From Chrysogorgia sp. JL179-B06 (lineage: Eukaryota > Cnidaria > Anthozoa > Scleralcyonacea > Chrysogorgiidae), in contig JAYKKM010000428.1 in the NCBI GenBank assembly GCA_035772405.1, positions 2,895,001 through 2,959,000 of the forward strand: a DNA stretch of 64,000 nt, given 5' to 3'. Shown here piece after piece: positions 25,801-40,029 of the stretch (position 1 is the stretch's first letter; each line of letters opens with the position of its first letter). The notes under the pieces were generated by a model that had not been told where the DNA came from, made no database searches, and worked only from the letters and a program-made list of their open reading frames with translations. The position numbers and the translations under genes were made by a program.

Positions 25801-28800
25801 GGTCGTAATAACGAGGTGGTCGTAATAACGAGGTGGTCGTGTTAACGAGGTGGTCGTAATAACGAGGTGGTCGTAATAACGAGGTGGTCGTAATAACGAG
25901 GTGGTCGTAATAACGAGGTGGTCGTAATAACGAGGTGGTCGTAATAACGAGGTGGTCGTAATAACGAGGTGGTCGTAATAACGAGGTGGTCGTAATAACG
26001 AGGTGGTCGTAATAACGAGGTGGTCGTGTTAACGAGGTGGTCGTATTAACGAGGTGGTCGTATTAACGAGGTGGTCGTAATAACGAGGTGGTCGTAATAA
26101 CGAGGTGGTCGTGTTAACGAGGTGGTCGTAATAACGAGGTGGTCGTAATAACGAGGTGGTCGTGTTAACGAGGTGGTCGTAATAACGAGGTGGTCGTGTT
26201 AACGAGGTGGTCGTAATAACGAGGTGGTCGTAATAACGAGGTGGTCGTAATAACGAGGTGGTCGTAATAACGAGGTGGTCGTAATAACGAGGTGGTCGTA
26301 ATAACGAGGTGGTCGTAATAACGAGGTGGTCGTAATAACGAGGTGGTCGTAATAACGAGGTGGTCGTAATAACGAGGTGGTCGTAATAACGAGGTGGTCG
26401 TAATAACGAGGTGGTCGTAATAACGAGGTGGTCGTGTTAACGAGGTGGTCGTAATAACGAGGTGGTCGTATTAACGAGGTGGTCGTAATAACGAGGTGGT
26501 CGTAATAACGAGGTGGTCGTAATAACGAGGTGGTCGTAATAACGAGGTGGTCGTAATAACGAGGTGGTCGTAATAACGAGGTGGTCGTAATAACGAGGTG
26601 GTCGTAATAACGAGGTGGTCGTAATAACGAGGTGGTCGTAATAACGAGGTGGTCGTAATAACGAGGTGGTCGTAATAACGAGGTGGTCGTAATAACGAGG
26701 TGGTCGTAATAACGAGGTGGTCGTAATAACGAGGTGGTCGTAATAACGAGGTGGTCGTAATAACGAGGTGGTCGTAATAACGAGGTGGTCGTAATAACGA
26801 GGTGGTCGTAATAACGAGGTGGTCGTAATAACGAGGTGGTCGTAATAACGAGGTGGTCGTAATAACGAGGTGGTCGTAATAACGAGGTGGTCGTAATAAC
26901 GAGGTGGTCGTAATAACGAGGTGGTCGTAATAACGAGGTGGTCGTATTAACGAGGTGGTCGTAATAACGAGGTGGTCGTAATAACGAGGTGGTCGTAATA
27001 ACGAGGTGGTCGTAATAACGAGGTGGTCGTAATAACGAGGTGGTCGTAATAACGAGGTGGTCGTATTAACGAGGTGGTCGTAATAACGAGGTGGTCGTAA
27101 TAACGAGGTGGTCCGTAATAACGAGGTGGTCGTAATAACGAGGTGGTCGTAATAACGAGGTGGTCGTATTAACGAGGTGGTCGTAATAACGAGGTGGTCG
27201 TAATAACGAGGTGGTCGTAATAACGAGGTGGTCGTAATAACGAGGTGGTCGTAATAACGAGGTGGTCGTAATAACGAGGTGGTCGTAATAACGAGGTGGT
27301 CGTGTTAACGAGGTGGTCGTATTAACGAGGTGGTCGTATTAACGAGGTGGTCGTATAACGAGGTGGTCGTAATAACGAGGTGGTCGTAATAACGAGGTGG
27401 TCGTAATAACGAGGTGGTCGTAATAACGAGGTGGTCGTAATAACGAGGTGGTCGTATTAACGAGGTGGTCGTAATAACGAGGTGGTCGTAATAACGAGGT
27501 GGTCGTAATAACGAGGTGGTCGTATTAACGAGGTGGTCGTAATAACGAGGTGGTCGTAATAACGAGGTGGTCGTAATAACGAGGTGGTCGTAATAACGAG
27601 GTGGTCGTAATAACGAGGTGGTCGTAATAACGAGGTGGTCGTAACGAGGTGGTCGTAATAACGAGGTGGTCGTAATAACGAGGTGGTCGTAATAACGAGG
27701 TGGTCGTAATAACGAGCGAGGTGGTCGTAATAACGAGGTGGTCGTATTAACGAGGTGGTCGTAATAACGAGGTGGTCGTAATAACGAGGTGGTCGTAATA
27801 ACGAGGTGGTCGTAATAACGAGGTGGTCGTAATAACGAGGTGGTCGTATTAACGAGGTGGTCGTAATAACGAGGTGGTCGTAATAACGAGGTGGTCGTGT
27901 TAACGAGGTGGTCGTAACGAGGTGGTCGTAATAACGAGGTGGTCGTAATAACGAGGTGGTCGTAATAACGAGGTGGTCGTAATAACGAGGTGGTCGTAAT
28001 AACGAGGTGGTCGTATTAACGAGGTGGTCGTGTTAACGAGGTGGTCGTAATAACGAGGTGGTCGTATTAACGAGGTGGTCGTAATAACGAGGTCGTGTTC
28101 GTAATAACGAGGTGGTCGTATTAACGAGGTGGTCGTAATAACGAGGTGGTCGTAATACGAGGTGGTCGTAATAACGAGGTGGTCGTAATAACGAGGTGGT
28201 CGTAATAACGAGGTGGTCGTAATAACGAGGTGGTCGTAATAACGAGGTGGTCGTATTAACGAGGTGGGTCGTAATAACGAGGTGGTCGTTAAATAACGAG
28301 GTGGTCGTAATAACGAGGTTGGTCGTAATAACGAGGTGGTCGTAATAACGAGGGTGGTCGTATTAACGAGGTGGTCGTAATAACGAGGTGGTCGTAATAA
28401 CGAGGTGGTCGTAATAACGAGGTGGTCGTATAACGAGGTGGTCGTAATAACGAGGTGGTCGTAATAACGAGGTGGTCGTAATAACGAGGTGGTTAATAAC
28501 GAGGTGGTCGTAATAACGAGGTGGTCGTAATAACGAGGTGGTCGTAATAACGAGGTGGTCGTAATAACGAGGTGGTCGTAATAACGAGGTGGTCGTATTA
28601 ACGAGGTGGTCGTAATAACGAGGTGGTCGTAATAACGAGGTGGTCGTAATAACGAGGTGGTCGTAATAACGAGGTGGTCGTAATAACGAGGTGGTCGTAA
28701 TAACGAGGTGGTCGTAATAACGAGGTGGTCGTATTAACGAGGTGGTCGTAATAACGAGGTGGTCGTAATAACGAGGTGGTCGTAATAACGAGGTGGTCGT

Positions 28801-31800
28801 AATAACGAGGTGGTCGTAATAACGAGGTGGTCGTAATAACGAGGTGGTCGTAATAACGAGGTGGTCGTAATAACGAGGTGGTCGTAATAACGAGGTGGTC
28901 GTAATAACGAGGTGGTCGTAATAACGAGGTGGTCGTAATAACGAGGTGGTCGTAATAACGAGGTGGTCGTAATAACGAGGTGGTCGTAATAACGAGGTGG
29001 TCGTAATAACGAGGTGGTCGTAATAACGAGGTGGTCGTAATAACGAGGTGGTCGTAATAACGAGGTGGTCGTATTAACGAGGTGGTCGTAATAACGAGGT
29101 GGTCGTAATAACGAGGTGGTCGTAATAACGAGGTGGTCGTATAACGAGGTGGTCGTAATAACGAGGTGGTCGTAATAACGAGGTGGTCGTAATAACGAGG
29201 TGGTCGTAATAACGAGGTGGTCGTAATAACGAGGTGGTCGTAATAACGAGGTGGTCGTAATAACGAGGTGGTCGTAATAACGAGGTGGTCGTAATAACGA
29301 GGTGGTCGTAATAACGAGGTGGTCGTAATAACGAGGTGGTCGTAATAACGAGGTGGTCGTAATAACGAGGTGGTCGTAATAACGAGGTGGTCGTAATAAC
29401 GAGGTGGTCGTAATAACGAGGTGGTCGTAATAACGAGGTGGTCGTAATAACGAGGTGGTCGTAATAACGAGGTGGTCGTAACGAGGTGGTCGTAATAACG
29501 AGGTGGTCGTAATAACGAGGTGGTCGTAATAACGAGGTGGTCGTAATAACGAGGTGGTCGTAATAACGAGGTGGTCGTAATAACGAGGTGGTCGTAATAA
29601 CGAGGTGGTCGTAATAACGAGGTGGTCGTAATAACGAGGTGGTCGTAATAACGAGGTGGTCGTAATAACGAGGTGGTCGTAATAACGAGGTGGTCGTAAT
29701 AACGAGGGGTCGTAATAACGAGGTGGTCGTATTAACGAGGTGGTCGTAATAACGAGGTGGTCGTAATAACGAGGTGGTCGTAATAACGAGGTGGTCGTAA
29801 TAACGAGGTGGTCGTAATAAACGAGTGGTCGTAATAACGAGGTGGTCGTAATAACGAGGTGGTCGTAATAACGAGGTGGTCGTAATAACGAGGTGGTCGT
29901 AATAACGAGGTGGTCGTAATAACGAGGTGGTCGTAATAACGAGGTGGTCGTAATAACGAGGTGGTCGTAATAACGAGGTGGTCGTAATAACGAGGTGGTC
30001 GTAATAACGAGGTGGTCGTAATAACGAGGTGGTCGTAATAACGAGGTGGTCGTAATAACGAGGTGGTCGTAATAACGAGGTGGTCGTAATAACGAGGTGG
30101 TCGTAATAACGAGGTGGTCGTAATAACGAGGTGGTCGTAATAACGAGGTGGTCGTAATAACGAGGTGGTCGTAATAACGAGGTGGTCGTAATAACGAGGT
30201 GGTCGTAATAACGAGGTGGTCGTAATAACGAGGTGGTCGTAATAACGAGGTGGTCGTAATAGTAATAACGAGGTGGTCGTATAACGAGGTGGTCGTAATA
30301 ACGAGGTGGTCGTAATAACGAGGTGGTCGTAATAACGAGGTGGTCGTGTAACGAGGTGGTCGTAATAACGAGGGTGGTCGTATTAACCGAGGTGGTCGTA
30401 ATAACGAGGATAACGAGGTGGTCGTAATAACGAGGTGGTCGTAATAATAACGAGGTGGTCGTAATAACGAGGTCGTAATAACGAGGTCGTATAATAACGA
30501 GGTGGTCGTAATAACGAGGTGGTCGTAATAACGAGGTGGTCGTAATAACGAGGTGGTCGTAATAACGAGGTGGTCGTGTTAACGAGGTGGTCGTAATAAC
30601 GAGGTGGTCGTAATAACGAGGTGGTCGTAGTATAACGAGGTGGTCGTAATAACGAGGTGGTCGTAATAACGAGGTGGTCGTAATAACGAGGTGGTCGTAA
30701 TAACGAGGTGGTCGTAATAACGAGGTGGTCGTAATAACGAGGTGGTCGTAATAACGAGGTGGTCGTAATAACGAGGTGGTCGTAATAACGAGGTGGTCGT
30801 AATAACGAGGTGGTCGTAATAACGAGGTGGTCGTAATAACGAGGTGGTCGTAATAACGAGGTGGTCGTAATAACGAGGTGGTCGTAATAACGAGGTGGTC
30901 GTAATAACGAGGTGGTCGTAATAACGAGGTGGTCGTAATAACGAGGTGGTCGTAATAACGAGGTGGTCGTAATAACGAGGTGGTCGTAATAACGAGGTGG
31001 TCGTAATAACGAGGTGGTCGTAATAACGAGGTGGTCGTAATAACGAGGTGGTCGTAATATCGTATAACGAGGTGGTCGTAATAACGAGGTGGTCGTAATA
31101 ACGAGGTGGTCGTAATAACGAGGTGGTCGTAATAACGAGGTGGTCGTAATAACGAGGTGGTCGTAATAACGAGGTGGTCGTAATAACGAGGTGGTCGTAA
31201 TAACGAGGTGGTCGTAATAACGAGGTGGTCGTAATAACGAGGTGGTCGTAATAACGAGGTGGTCGTAATAACGAGGTGGTCGTATTAACGAGGTGGTTGG
31301 TCGTAATAACGAGGTGGTCGTAATAACGAGGTGGTCGTATAACGAGGTGGTCGTAATAACGAGGTGGTCGTAATAACGAGGTGGTCGTAATAACGAGGTG
31401 GTCGTAATAACGAGGTGGTCGTAATAACGAGGTGGTCGTAATAACGAGGTGGTCGTAATAACGAGGTGGTCGTAATAACGAGGTGGTCGTAATAACGAGG
31501 TGGTCGTAATAACGAGGTGGTCGTAATAACGAGGTGGTCGTAATAACGAGGTGGTCGTAATAACGAGGTGGTCGTAATAACGAGGTGGTCGTATAACGAG
31601 GTGGTCGTAATAACGAGGTGGTCGTAATAACGAGGTGGTCGTAATAACGAGGTGGTCGTAATAACGAGGTGGTCGTAATAACGAGGTGGTCGTAATAACG
31701 AGGTGGTCGTAATAACGAGGTTGGTCGTAGTAATAACGAGGTGGTCGTAATAACGAGGTGGTCGTAATAACGAGGGTGGTCGTAATACGAGGTGGTCGTA

Positions 31801-34800
31801 ATAACGAGGTGGTCGTAATAACGAGGTGGTCGTAATAACGAGGTGGTCGTAATAACGAGGTGGTCGTAATAACGAGGTGTCGAGGTGGTCGTAATAACGA
31901 GGTGGTCGTAATAACGAGGTGGTCGTAATAACGAGGTGGTCGTAATAACGAGGTGGTCGTAATAACGAGGGTGGTCGTAATAACGAGGTGGTCGTAATAA
32001 CGAGGTGGTCGTAATAACGAGGTGGTCGTAATAACGAGGTGGTCGTAATAACGAGGTGTCGTAATAACGAGGTGGTCGTCGTAACGAGGTTCGTAATAAC
32101 GAGGTGGTCGTAATAACGAGGTGGTCGTAATAACGAGGTGGTCGTAATAACGAGGTGGTCGTAATAACGAGGTGGTCGTAATAAACGAGGTGGTCGTAAT
32201 AACGAGGTGGTCGTAATAACGAGGTGGTCGTAAACGAGTCGTATAACGAGGTGGTCGTAATAACGAGTGTGTCGTATAACGAGGTGGTCGTAATAACGAG
32301 GTGGTCGTAATAACGAGGTGGTCGTAATAACGAGGTGGTCGTATTAACGAGGTGGTCGTAATAACGAGGTGGTCGTAATAACGAGGTGGTCGTATAACGA
32401 GGTGGTCGTAATAACGAGGTGGTCGTAATAACGAGGTGGTCGTAATAACGAGGTGGTCATAATAACGAGGTGGTCGTAATAACGAGGTGGTACGTGTTAA
32501 CGAGGTGGTCGTAATAACGAGGTGGTCGTAATAACGAGGTGGTATAACGAGGTTGGTTAACGAGGTGGTCGTAATAACGAGGTGGTATAACGAGGTGGTC
32601 GTAATAACGAGGTGGTCGTAATAACGAGGTGGTCGTAATAACGAGGTGGTCGTAATAACGAGGTGGTCGTAATAACGAGGTGGTCGTAATAACGAGGTGG
32701 TCGTAATAACGAGGTGGTCGTGTTAACGAGGTGGTCGTAATAACGAGGTGGTCGTAATAACGAGGTGGTCGTAATAACGAGGTGGTCGTAATAACGAGGT
32801 GGTCGTGTTAACGAGGTGGTCGTAATAACGAGGTGGTCGTAATAACGAGGTGGTCGTATTAACGAGGTGGTCGTAATAACGAGGTGGTCGTAATAACGAG
32901 GTGGTCGTAATAACGAGGTGGTCGTAATAACGAGGTGGTCGTAATAACGAGGTGGTCGTATTAACGAGGTGGTCGTAATAACGAGGTGGTCGTAATAACG
33001 AGGTGGTCGTAATAACGAGGTGGTCGTAATAACGAGGTGGTCGTAATAACGAGGTGGTCGTAATAACGAGGTGGTCGTAATAACGAGGTGGTCGTAATAA
33101 CGAGGTGGTCGTAATAACGAGGTGGTCGTAATAACGAGGTGGTCGTAATAACGAGGTGGTCGTAATAACGAGGTGGTCGTAATAACGAGGTGGTCGTAAT
33201 AACGAGGTGGTCGTAATAACGAGGTGGTCGTAATAACGAGGTGGTCGTAATAACGAGGTGGTCGTAATAACGAGGTGGTCGTAATAACGAGGTGGTCGTA
33301 ATAACGAGGTGGTCGTAATAACGAGGTGGTCGTAATAACGAGGTGGTCGTGTTAACGAGGTGGTCGTGTTAACGAGGTGGTCGTAATAACGAGGTGGTCG
33401 TAATAACGAGGTGGTCGTAATAACGAGGTGGTCGTAATAACGAGGTGGTCGTAATAACGAGGTGGTCGTATTAACGAGGTGGTCGTAATAACGAGGTGGT
33501 CGTAATAACGAGGTGGTCGTAATAACGAGGTGGTCGTATTAACGAGGTGGTCGTAATAACGAGGTGGTCGTAATAACGAGGTGGTCGTATTAACGAGGTG
33601 GTCGTAATAACGAGGTGGTCGTAATAACGAGGTGGTCGTAATAACGAGGTGGTCGTAATAACGAGGTGGTCGTAATAACGAGGTGGTCGTAATAACGAGG
33701 TGGTCGTAATAACGAGGTGGTCGTAATAACGAGGTGGTCGTTAACGAGGTGGTCGTAATTAACGAGGTGGTCGTAATAACGAGGTGGTCGTAATAACGAG
33801 GTGGTCGTAATAACGAGGTGGTCGTAATAACGAGGTGGTCGTAATAACGAGGTGGAGAACGAGGTGGTCGTAATAACGAGGTGGTCGTAATAACGAGGTG
33901 GTCGTAATAACGAGGTGGTCGTAATAACGAGGTGGTCGTATTAACGAGGTGGTCGTAATAACGAGGTGGTCGTAATAACGAGGTGGTCGTAATAACGAGG
34001 TGGTCGTAATAACGAGGTGGTCGTAATAACGAGGTGGTCGTAATAACGAGGTGGTCGTAATAACGAGGTGGTCGTAATAACGAGGTGGTCGTATTAACGA
34101 GGTGGTCGTAATAACGAGGTGGTCGTAATAACGAGGTGGTCGTAATAACGAGGTGGTCGTAATAACGAGGTGGTCGTAATAACGAGGTGGTCGTAATAAC
34201 GAGGTGGTCGTAATAACGAGGTGGTCGTAATAACGAGGTGGTCGTAATAACGAGGTGGTCGTAATAACGAGGTGGTCGTAATAACGAGGTGGTCGTAATA
34301 ACGAGGTGGTCGTAATAACGAGGTGGTCGTAATAACGAGGTGGTCGTAATAACGAGGTGGTCGTAATTAACGAGGTGGTCGTAATAACGAGGTGGTCGTA
34401 ATAACGAGGTGGTCGTATTAACGAGGTGGTCGTAATAACGAGGTGGTCGTAATAACGAGGTGGTCGTAATAACGAGGTGGTCGTAATAACGAGGTGGTCG
34501 TAATAACGAGGTGGTCGTAATAACGAGGTGGTCGTAATAACGAGGTGGTCGTAATAACGAGGTGGTCGTAATAACGAGGTGGTCGTAATAACGAGGTGGT
34601 CGTAATAACGAGGTGGTCGTAATAACGAGGTGGTCGTAATAACGAGGTGGTCGTAATAACGAGGTGGTCGTAATAACGAGGTGGTCGTAATAACGAGGTG
34701 GTCGTAATAACGAGGTGGTCGTAATAACGAGGTGGTCGTAATAACGAGGTGGTCGTAATAACGAGGTGGTCGTGTTAACGAGGTGGTCGTAATAACGAGG

Positions 34801-35730
34801 TGGTCGTAATAACGAGGTGGTCGTAATAACGAGGTGGTCGTAATAACGAGGTGGTCGTATTAACGAGGTGGTCGTATTAACGAGGTGGTCGTAATAACGA
34901 GGTGGTCGTAATAACGAGGTGGTCGTAATAACGAGGTGGTCGTAATAACGAGGTGGTCGTAATAACGAGGTGGTCGTAATAACGAGGTGGTCGTAATAAC
35001 GAGGTGGTCGTATTAACGAGGTGGTCGTAATAACGAGGTGGTCGTATTAACGAGGTGGTCGTATTAACGAGGTGGTCGTAATAACGAGGTGGTCGTAATA
35101 ACGAGGTGGTCGTAATAACGAGGTGGTCGTAATAACGAGGTGGTCGTAATAACGAGGTGGTCGTAATAACGAGGTGGTCGTAATAACGAGGTGGTCGTAA
35201 TAACGAGGTGGTCGTAATAACGAGGTGGTCGTAATAACGAGGTGGTCGTAATAACGAGGTGGTCGTAATAACGAGGTGGTCGTATTAACGAGGTGGTCGT
35301 AATAACGAGGTGGTCGTAATAACGAGGTGGTCGTAATAACGAGGTGGTCGTAATAACGAGGTGGTCGTAATAAACGAGGTGGTCGTAATAACGAGGTGGT
35401 CATAATAACGAGGTGGTCGTGTTAACGAGGTGGTCGTAATAACGAGGTGGTCGTAATAACGAGGTGGTCGTAATAACGAGGTGGTCGCAATAACGAGGTG
35501 GTCGTAATAACGAGGTGGTCGTAATAACGAGGTGGTCGTGTTAACGAGGTGGTCGTAATAACGAGGTGGTTGTAATAACGAGGTGGTCGTAATAACGAGG
35601 TGGTCGTAATAACGAGGTGGTCGTGTTAACGAGGTGGTCGTAATAACGAGGTGGTCGTAATAACGAGGTGGTCGTAATAACGAGGTGGTCGTATTAACGA
35701 GGTGGTCGTAATAACGAGGTGGTCGTATTA
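10691..35730 (+). repeat. 17-bp satellite array, block A (~25 kb)
   Basis: Tandem head-to-tail copies of AACGAGGTGGTCGTAAT (17 bp). Three main variants are GTAATAAC, GTATTAAC and GTGTTAAC; minor ones include GTCATAAT (CpG to CpA) and the AGATATTGG form near the left edge. Each unit has two CpGs. The GTGTT/GTATT variants are common at 11-14 kb and much rarer from 22 kb onward. Insertions and deletions cluster at 27.1-32.6 kb. There is no spacer diversity, so it is not a CRISPR array. Translations of it (RPPRYYDHLVITTTSLL-type, 17 residues from three units) are artefacts of the period. Likely constitutive heterochromatin. Confidence 0.95.
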
Positions 35731-36490
35731 TCCAGTTAAATGAAGCAAAATGTAAATAATTACGCATATCCTTCACAAGGGGAAATCTCGCTTTTGATCC
35801 TATTGTAATTAATAATAAGCAAATTGATACTGTATCATCCGTAAAGCTTTTGGGTCTTAATATCTCAAATGATCTAAAATGGAACACCCACATCTCTGAA
35901 ATTGTACGCAAGGTGTCATCTAGACTATACTTTCTCAGGCAGCTCAAGCGAGCTTGCCCTACAATTGATGATTTGCTATCGTTTTATCTGACTTGTGTGC
36001 GTCCGGTAACTGAATATGCATGCCCGGTATTTCACAACGCGCTCCCAAAGTATCTCGCTGAGGATCTAGAGAAACTTCAGAAACGTGCACTTCGCATCAT
36101 TTATCCCAACATGAAGTATTCAGCCGCATTGAAAACTGCTGGCCTTGCTTCCCTACACGAACGAAGGGAATCACTAACAACTGGACTTTTTCAGCAGATA
36201 GTGGAGGACGAGAACCACAAATTACACGCGCTCCTGCCAAGTAGGAACTCATCTTCTGTGAGCTTAAGACGGAAACGAGTTTTTAACATTCCACCGTATA
36301 AAACGTTGAGATTTAAAAATAGTTTTTTAATGTCTAATTCTATAAATTTGTATAGTAACTAATTTTTCGGTTTTTATCATATCTTTTTAACTTGTATATT
36401 GCATCTTGTAAAGTTCCAATGTAATTCAGCCGGTTGTGGCTGCAAATTTTTGAACTTATTAAAAACATCTATCTATCTATCTATCTATCT
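35731..36490 (+). mobile_element. 5'-truncated LINE fragment in the satellite, copy 1
   Basis: 760 bp unrelated to the satellite, starting TCCAGTTAAATGAAGC directly after a satellite GTATTA and ending in an (ATCT)n tail that runs back into AACGAGG. It encodes the C-terminal part of a CR1-like LINE reverse transcriptase followed by a 3' UTR. The reading frame is open back to about 35,732 except for a TAA where the protein expects a coding residue (near 35,760). Copies 2 and 3 share this start point, this stop and the coding sequence, so the three derive from one insertion that was later duplicated together with satellite units. Confidence 0.85.
35850..36362 (+). pseudogene. C-terminal LINE reverse-transcriptase fragment, copy 1 (170 aa)
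   Basis: Begins within the KLLGLNISNDLKWNTHI block that follows the RT active site in LINE ORF2 proteins. It continues through the thumb/C-terminal blocks (YLTCVRPVTEYACPVFHNALP, shown here as short positions 48-68) and a basic C-terminus. The catalytic YADD region is missing, so it has no RT activity. The ATG at 35,850 is internal to the original ORF. Identical in the two other copies. Confidence 0.75.
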
Positions 36491-39400
36491 AACGAGGTGG
36501 TCGTAATAACGAGGTGGTCGTAATAACGAGGTGGTCGTATTAACGAGGTGGTCGTAATAACGAGGTGGTCGTAATAACGAGGTGGTCGTAATAACGAGGT
36601 GGTCGTAATAACGAGGTGGTCGTAATAACGAGGTGGTCGTATTAACGAGGTGGTCGTAATAACGAGGTGGTCGTAATAACGAGGTGGTCGTAATAACGAG
36701 GTGGTCGTAATAACGAGGTGGTCGTAATAACGAGGTGGTCGTAATAACGAGGTGGTCGTAATAACGAGGTGGTCGTAATAACGAGGTGGTCGTAATAACG
36801 AGGTGGTCGTAATAACGAGGTGGTCGTAATAACGAGGTGGTCGTAATAACGAGGTGGTCGTAATAACGAGGTGGTCGTAATAACGAGGTGGTCGTAATAA
36901 CGAGGTGGTCGTGTTAACGAGGTGGTCGTAATAACGAGGTGGTCGTAATAACGAGGTGGTCGTATTAACGAGGTGGTCGTAATAACGAGGTGGTCGTAAT
37001 AACGAGGTGGTCGTAATAACGAGGTGGTCGTATTAACGAGGTGGTCGTAATAACGAGGTGGTCGTAATAACGAGGTGGTCGTAATAACGAGGTGGTCGTA
37101 ATAACGAGGTGGTCGTAATAACGAGGTGGTCGTAATAACGAGGTGGTCGTAATAACGAGGTGGTCGTAATAACGAGGTGGTCGTAATAACGAGGTGGTCG
37201 TAATAACGAGGTGGTCGTGTTAACGAGGTGGTCGTGTTAACGAGGTGGTCGTAATAACGAGGTGGTCGTAATAACGAGGTGGTCGTAATAACGAGGTGGT
37301 CGTAATAACGAGGTGGTCGTAATAACGAGGTGGTCGTAATAACGAGGTGGTCGTAATAACGAGGTGGTCGTAATAACGAGGTGGTCGTAATAACGAGGTG
37401 GTCGTAATAACGAGGTGGTCGTAATAACGAGGTGGTCGTAATAACGAGGTGGTCGTAATAACGAGGTGGTCGTAATAACGAGGTGGTCGTGTTAACGAGG
37501 TGGTCGTAATAACGAGGTGGTCGTAATAACGAGGTGGTCGTAATAACGAGGTGGTCGTAATAACGAGGTGGTCGTAATAACGAGGTGGTCGTAATAACGA
37601 GGTGGTCGTAATAACGAGGTGGTCGTAATAACGAGGTGGTCGTAATAACGAGGTGGTCGTAATAACGAGGTGGTCGTAATAACGAGGTGGTCGTAATAAC
37701 GAGGTGGTCGTAATAACGAGGTGGTCGTAATAACGAGGTGGTCGTAATAACGAGGTGGTCGTAATAACGAGGTGGTCGTAATAACGAGGTGGTCGTAATA
37801 ACGAGGTGGTCGTAATAACGAGGTGGTCGTAATAACGAGGTGGTCGTATTAACGAGGTGGTCGTAATAACGAGGTGGTCGTAATAACGAGGTGGTCGTAA
37901 TAACGAGGTGGTCGTAATAACGAGGTGGTCGTAATAACGAGGTGGTCGTAATAACGAGGTGGTCGTAATAACGAGGTGGTCGTAATAACGAGGTGGTCGT
38001 AATAACGAGGTGGTCGTAATAACGAGGTGGTCGTAATAACGAGGTGGTCGTGTAATAACGAGGTGGTCGTAATAACGAGGTGGTCGTAATAACGAGGTGG
38101 TCGTAATAACGAGGTGGTCGTAATAACGAGGTGGTCGTAATAACGAGGTGGTCGTAATAACGAGGTGGTCGTAATAACGAGGTGGTCGTAATAACGAGGT
38201 GGTCGTAATAACGAGGTGGTCGTAATAATAACGAGGTGGTCGTAATAACGAGGTGGTCGTAATAACGAGGTGGTCGTAATAACGAGGTGGTCGTATTAAC
38301 GAGGTGGTCGTAATAACGAGGTGGTCGTAATAACGAGGTGGTCGTAATAACGAGGTGGTCGTAATAACGAGGTGGTCGTAATAACGAGGTGGTCGTAATA
38401 ACGAGGTGGTCGTAATAACGAGGTGGTCGTAATAACGAGGTGGTCGTAATAACGAGGTGGTCGTAATAACGAGGTGGTCGTAATAACGAGGTGGTCGTAA
38501 TAACGAGGTGGTCGTAATAACGAGGTGGTCGTGTTAACGAGGTGGTCGTAATAACGAGGTGGTCGTAATTAACGAGGTGGTCGTAATAACGAGGTGGTCG
38601 TAATAACGAGGTGGTCGTGTTAACGAGGTGGTCGTAATAACGAGGTGGTCGTAATAACGAGGTGGTCGTAATAACGAGGTGGTCGTAATAACGAGGTGGT
38701 CGTAATAACGAGGTGGTCGTAATAACGAGGTGGTCGTAATAACGAGGTGGTCGTAATAACGAGGTGGTCGTAATAACGAGGTGGTCGTAATAACGAGGTG
38801 GTCGTAATAACGAGGTGGTCGTAATAACGAGGTGGTCGTAATAACGAGGTGGTCGTAATAACGAGGTGGTCGTAATAACGAGGTGGTCGTAATAACGAGG
38901 TGGTCGTAATAACGAGGTGGTCGTAATAACGAGGTGGTCGTAATAACGAGGTGGTCGTAATAACGAGGTGGTCGTAATAACGAGGTGGTCGTAATAACGA
39001 GGTGGTCGTAATAACGAGGTGGTCGTAATAACGAGGTGGTCGTAATAACGAGGTGGTCGTAATAACGAGGTGGTCGTGTTAACGAGGTGGTCGTAATAAC
39101 GAGGTGGTCGTAATAACGAGGTGGTCGTAATAACGAGGTGGTCGTAATAACGAGGTGGTCGTAATAACGAGGTGGTCGTAATAACGAGGTGGTCGTAATA
39201 ACGAGGTGGTCGTAATAACGAGGTGGTCGTAATAACGAGGTGGTCGTAATAACGAGGTGGTCGTAATAACGAGGTGGTCGTTAACGAGGTGGTCGTAATA
39301 ACGAGGTGGTCGTAATAACGAGGTGGTCGTAATAACGAGGTGGTCGTAATAACGAGGTGGTCGTAATAACGAGGTGGTCGTAATAACGAGGTGGTCGTAA

Positions 39401-40029
39401 TAACGAGGTGGTCGTAATAACGAGGTGGTCGTAATAACGAGGTGGTCGTAATAACGAGGTGGTCGTAATAACGAGGTGGTCGTGTTAACGAGGTGGTCGT
39501 AATAACGAGGTGGTCGTAATAACGAGGTGGTCGTAATAACGAGGTGGTCGTAATAACGAGGTGGTCGTAACGAGGTGGTCGTAATAACGAGGTGGTCGTA
39601 ATAACGAGGTGGTCGTAATAAACGAGGTGGTCGTAATAACGAGGTGGTCGTAATAACGAGGTGGTCGTAATAACGAGGTGGTCGTAATAACGAGGTGGTC
39701 GTAATAACGAGGTGGTCGTAATAACGAGGTGGTCGTAATAACGAGGTGGTCGTAATAACGAGGTGGTCGTAATAACGAGGTGGTCGTAATAACGAGGTGG
39801 TCGTAATAACGAGGTGGTCGTAATAACGAGGTGGTCGTGTTAACGAGGTGGTCGTAATAACGAGGTGGTCGTAATAACGAGGTGGTCGTAATAACGAGGT
39901 GGTCGTAATAACGAGGTGGTCGTGTTAACGAGGTGGTCGTAATAACGAGGTGGTCGTAATAACGAGGTGGTCGTAATAACGAGGTGGTCGTATTAACGAG
40001 GTGGTCGTAATAACGAGGTGGTCGTATTA
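36491..40029 (+). repeat. 17-bp satellite array, block B (~3.5 kb)
   Basis: Same unit as block A, almost pure GTAATAAC with few GTGTT/GTATT variants and very few indels. The units right after the LINE tail are the same series as after LINE copy 3, supporting block duplication. Confidence 0.95.
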
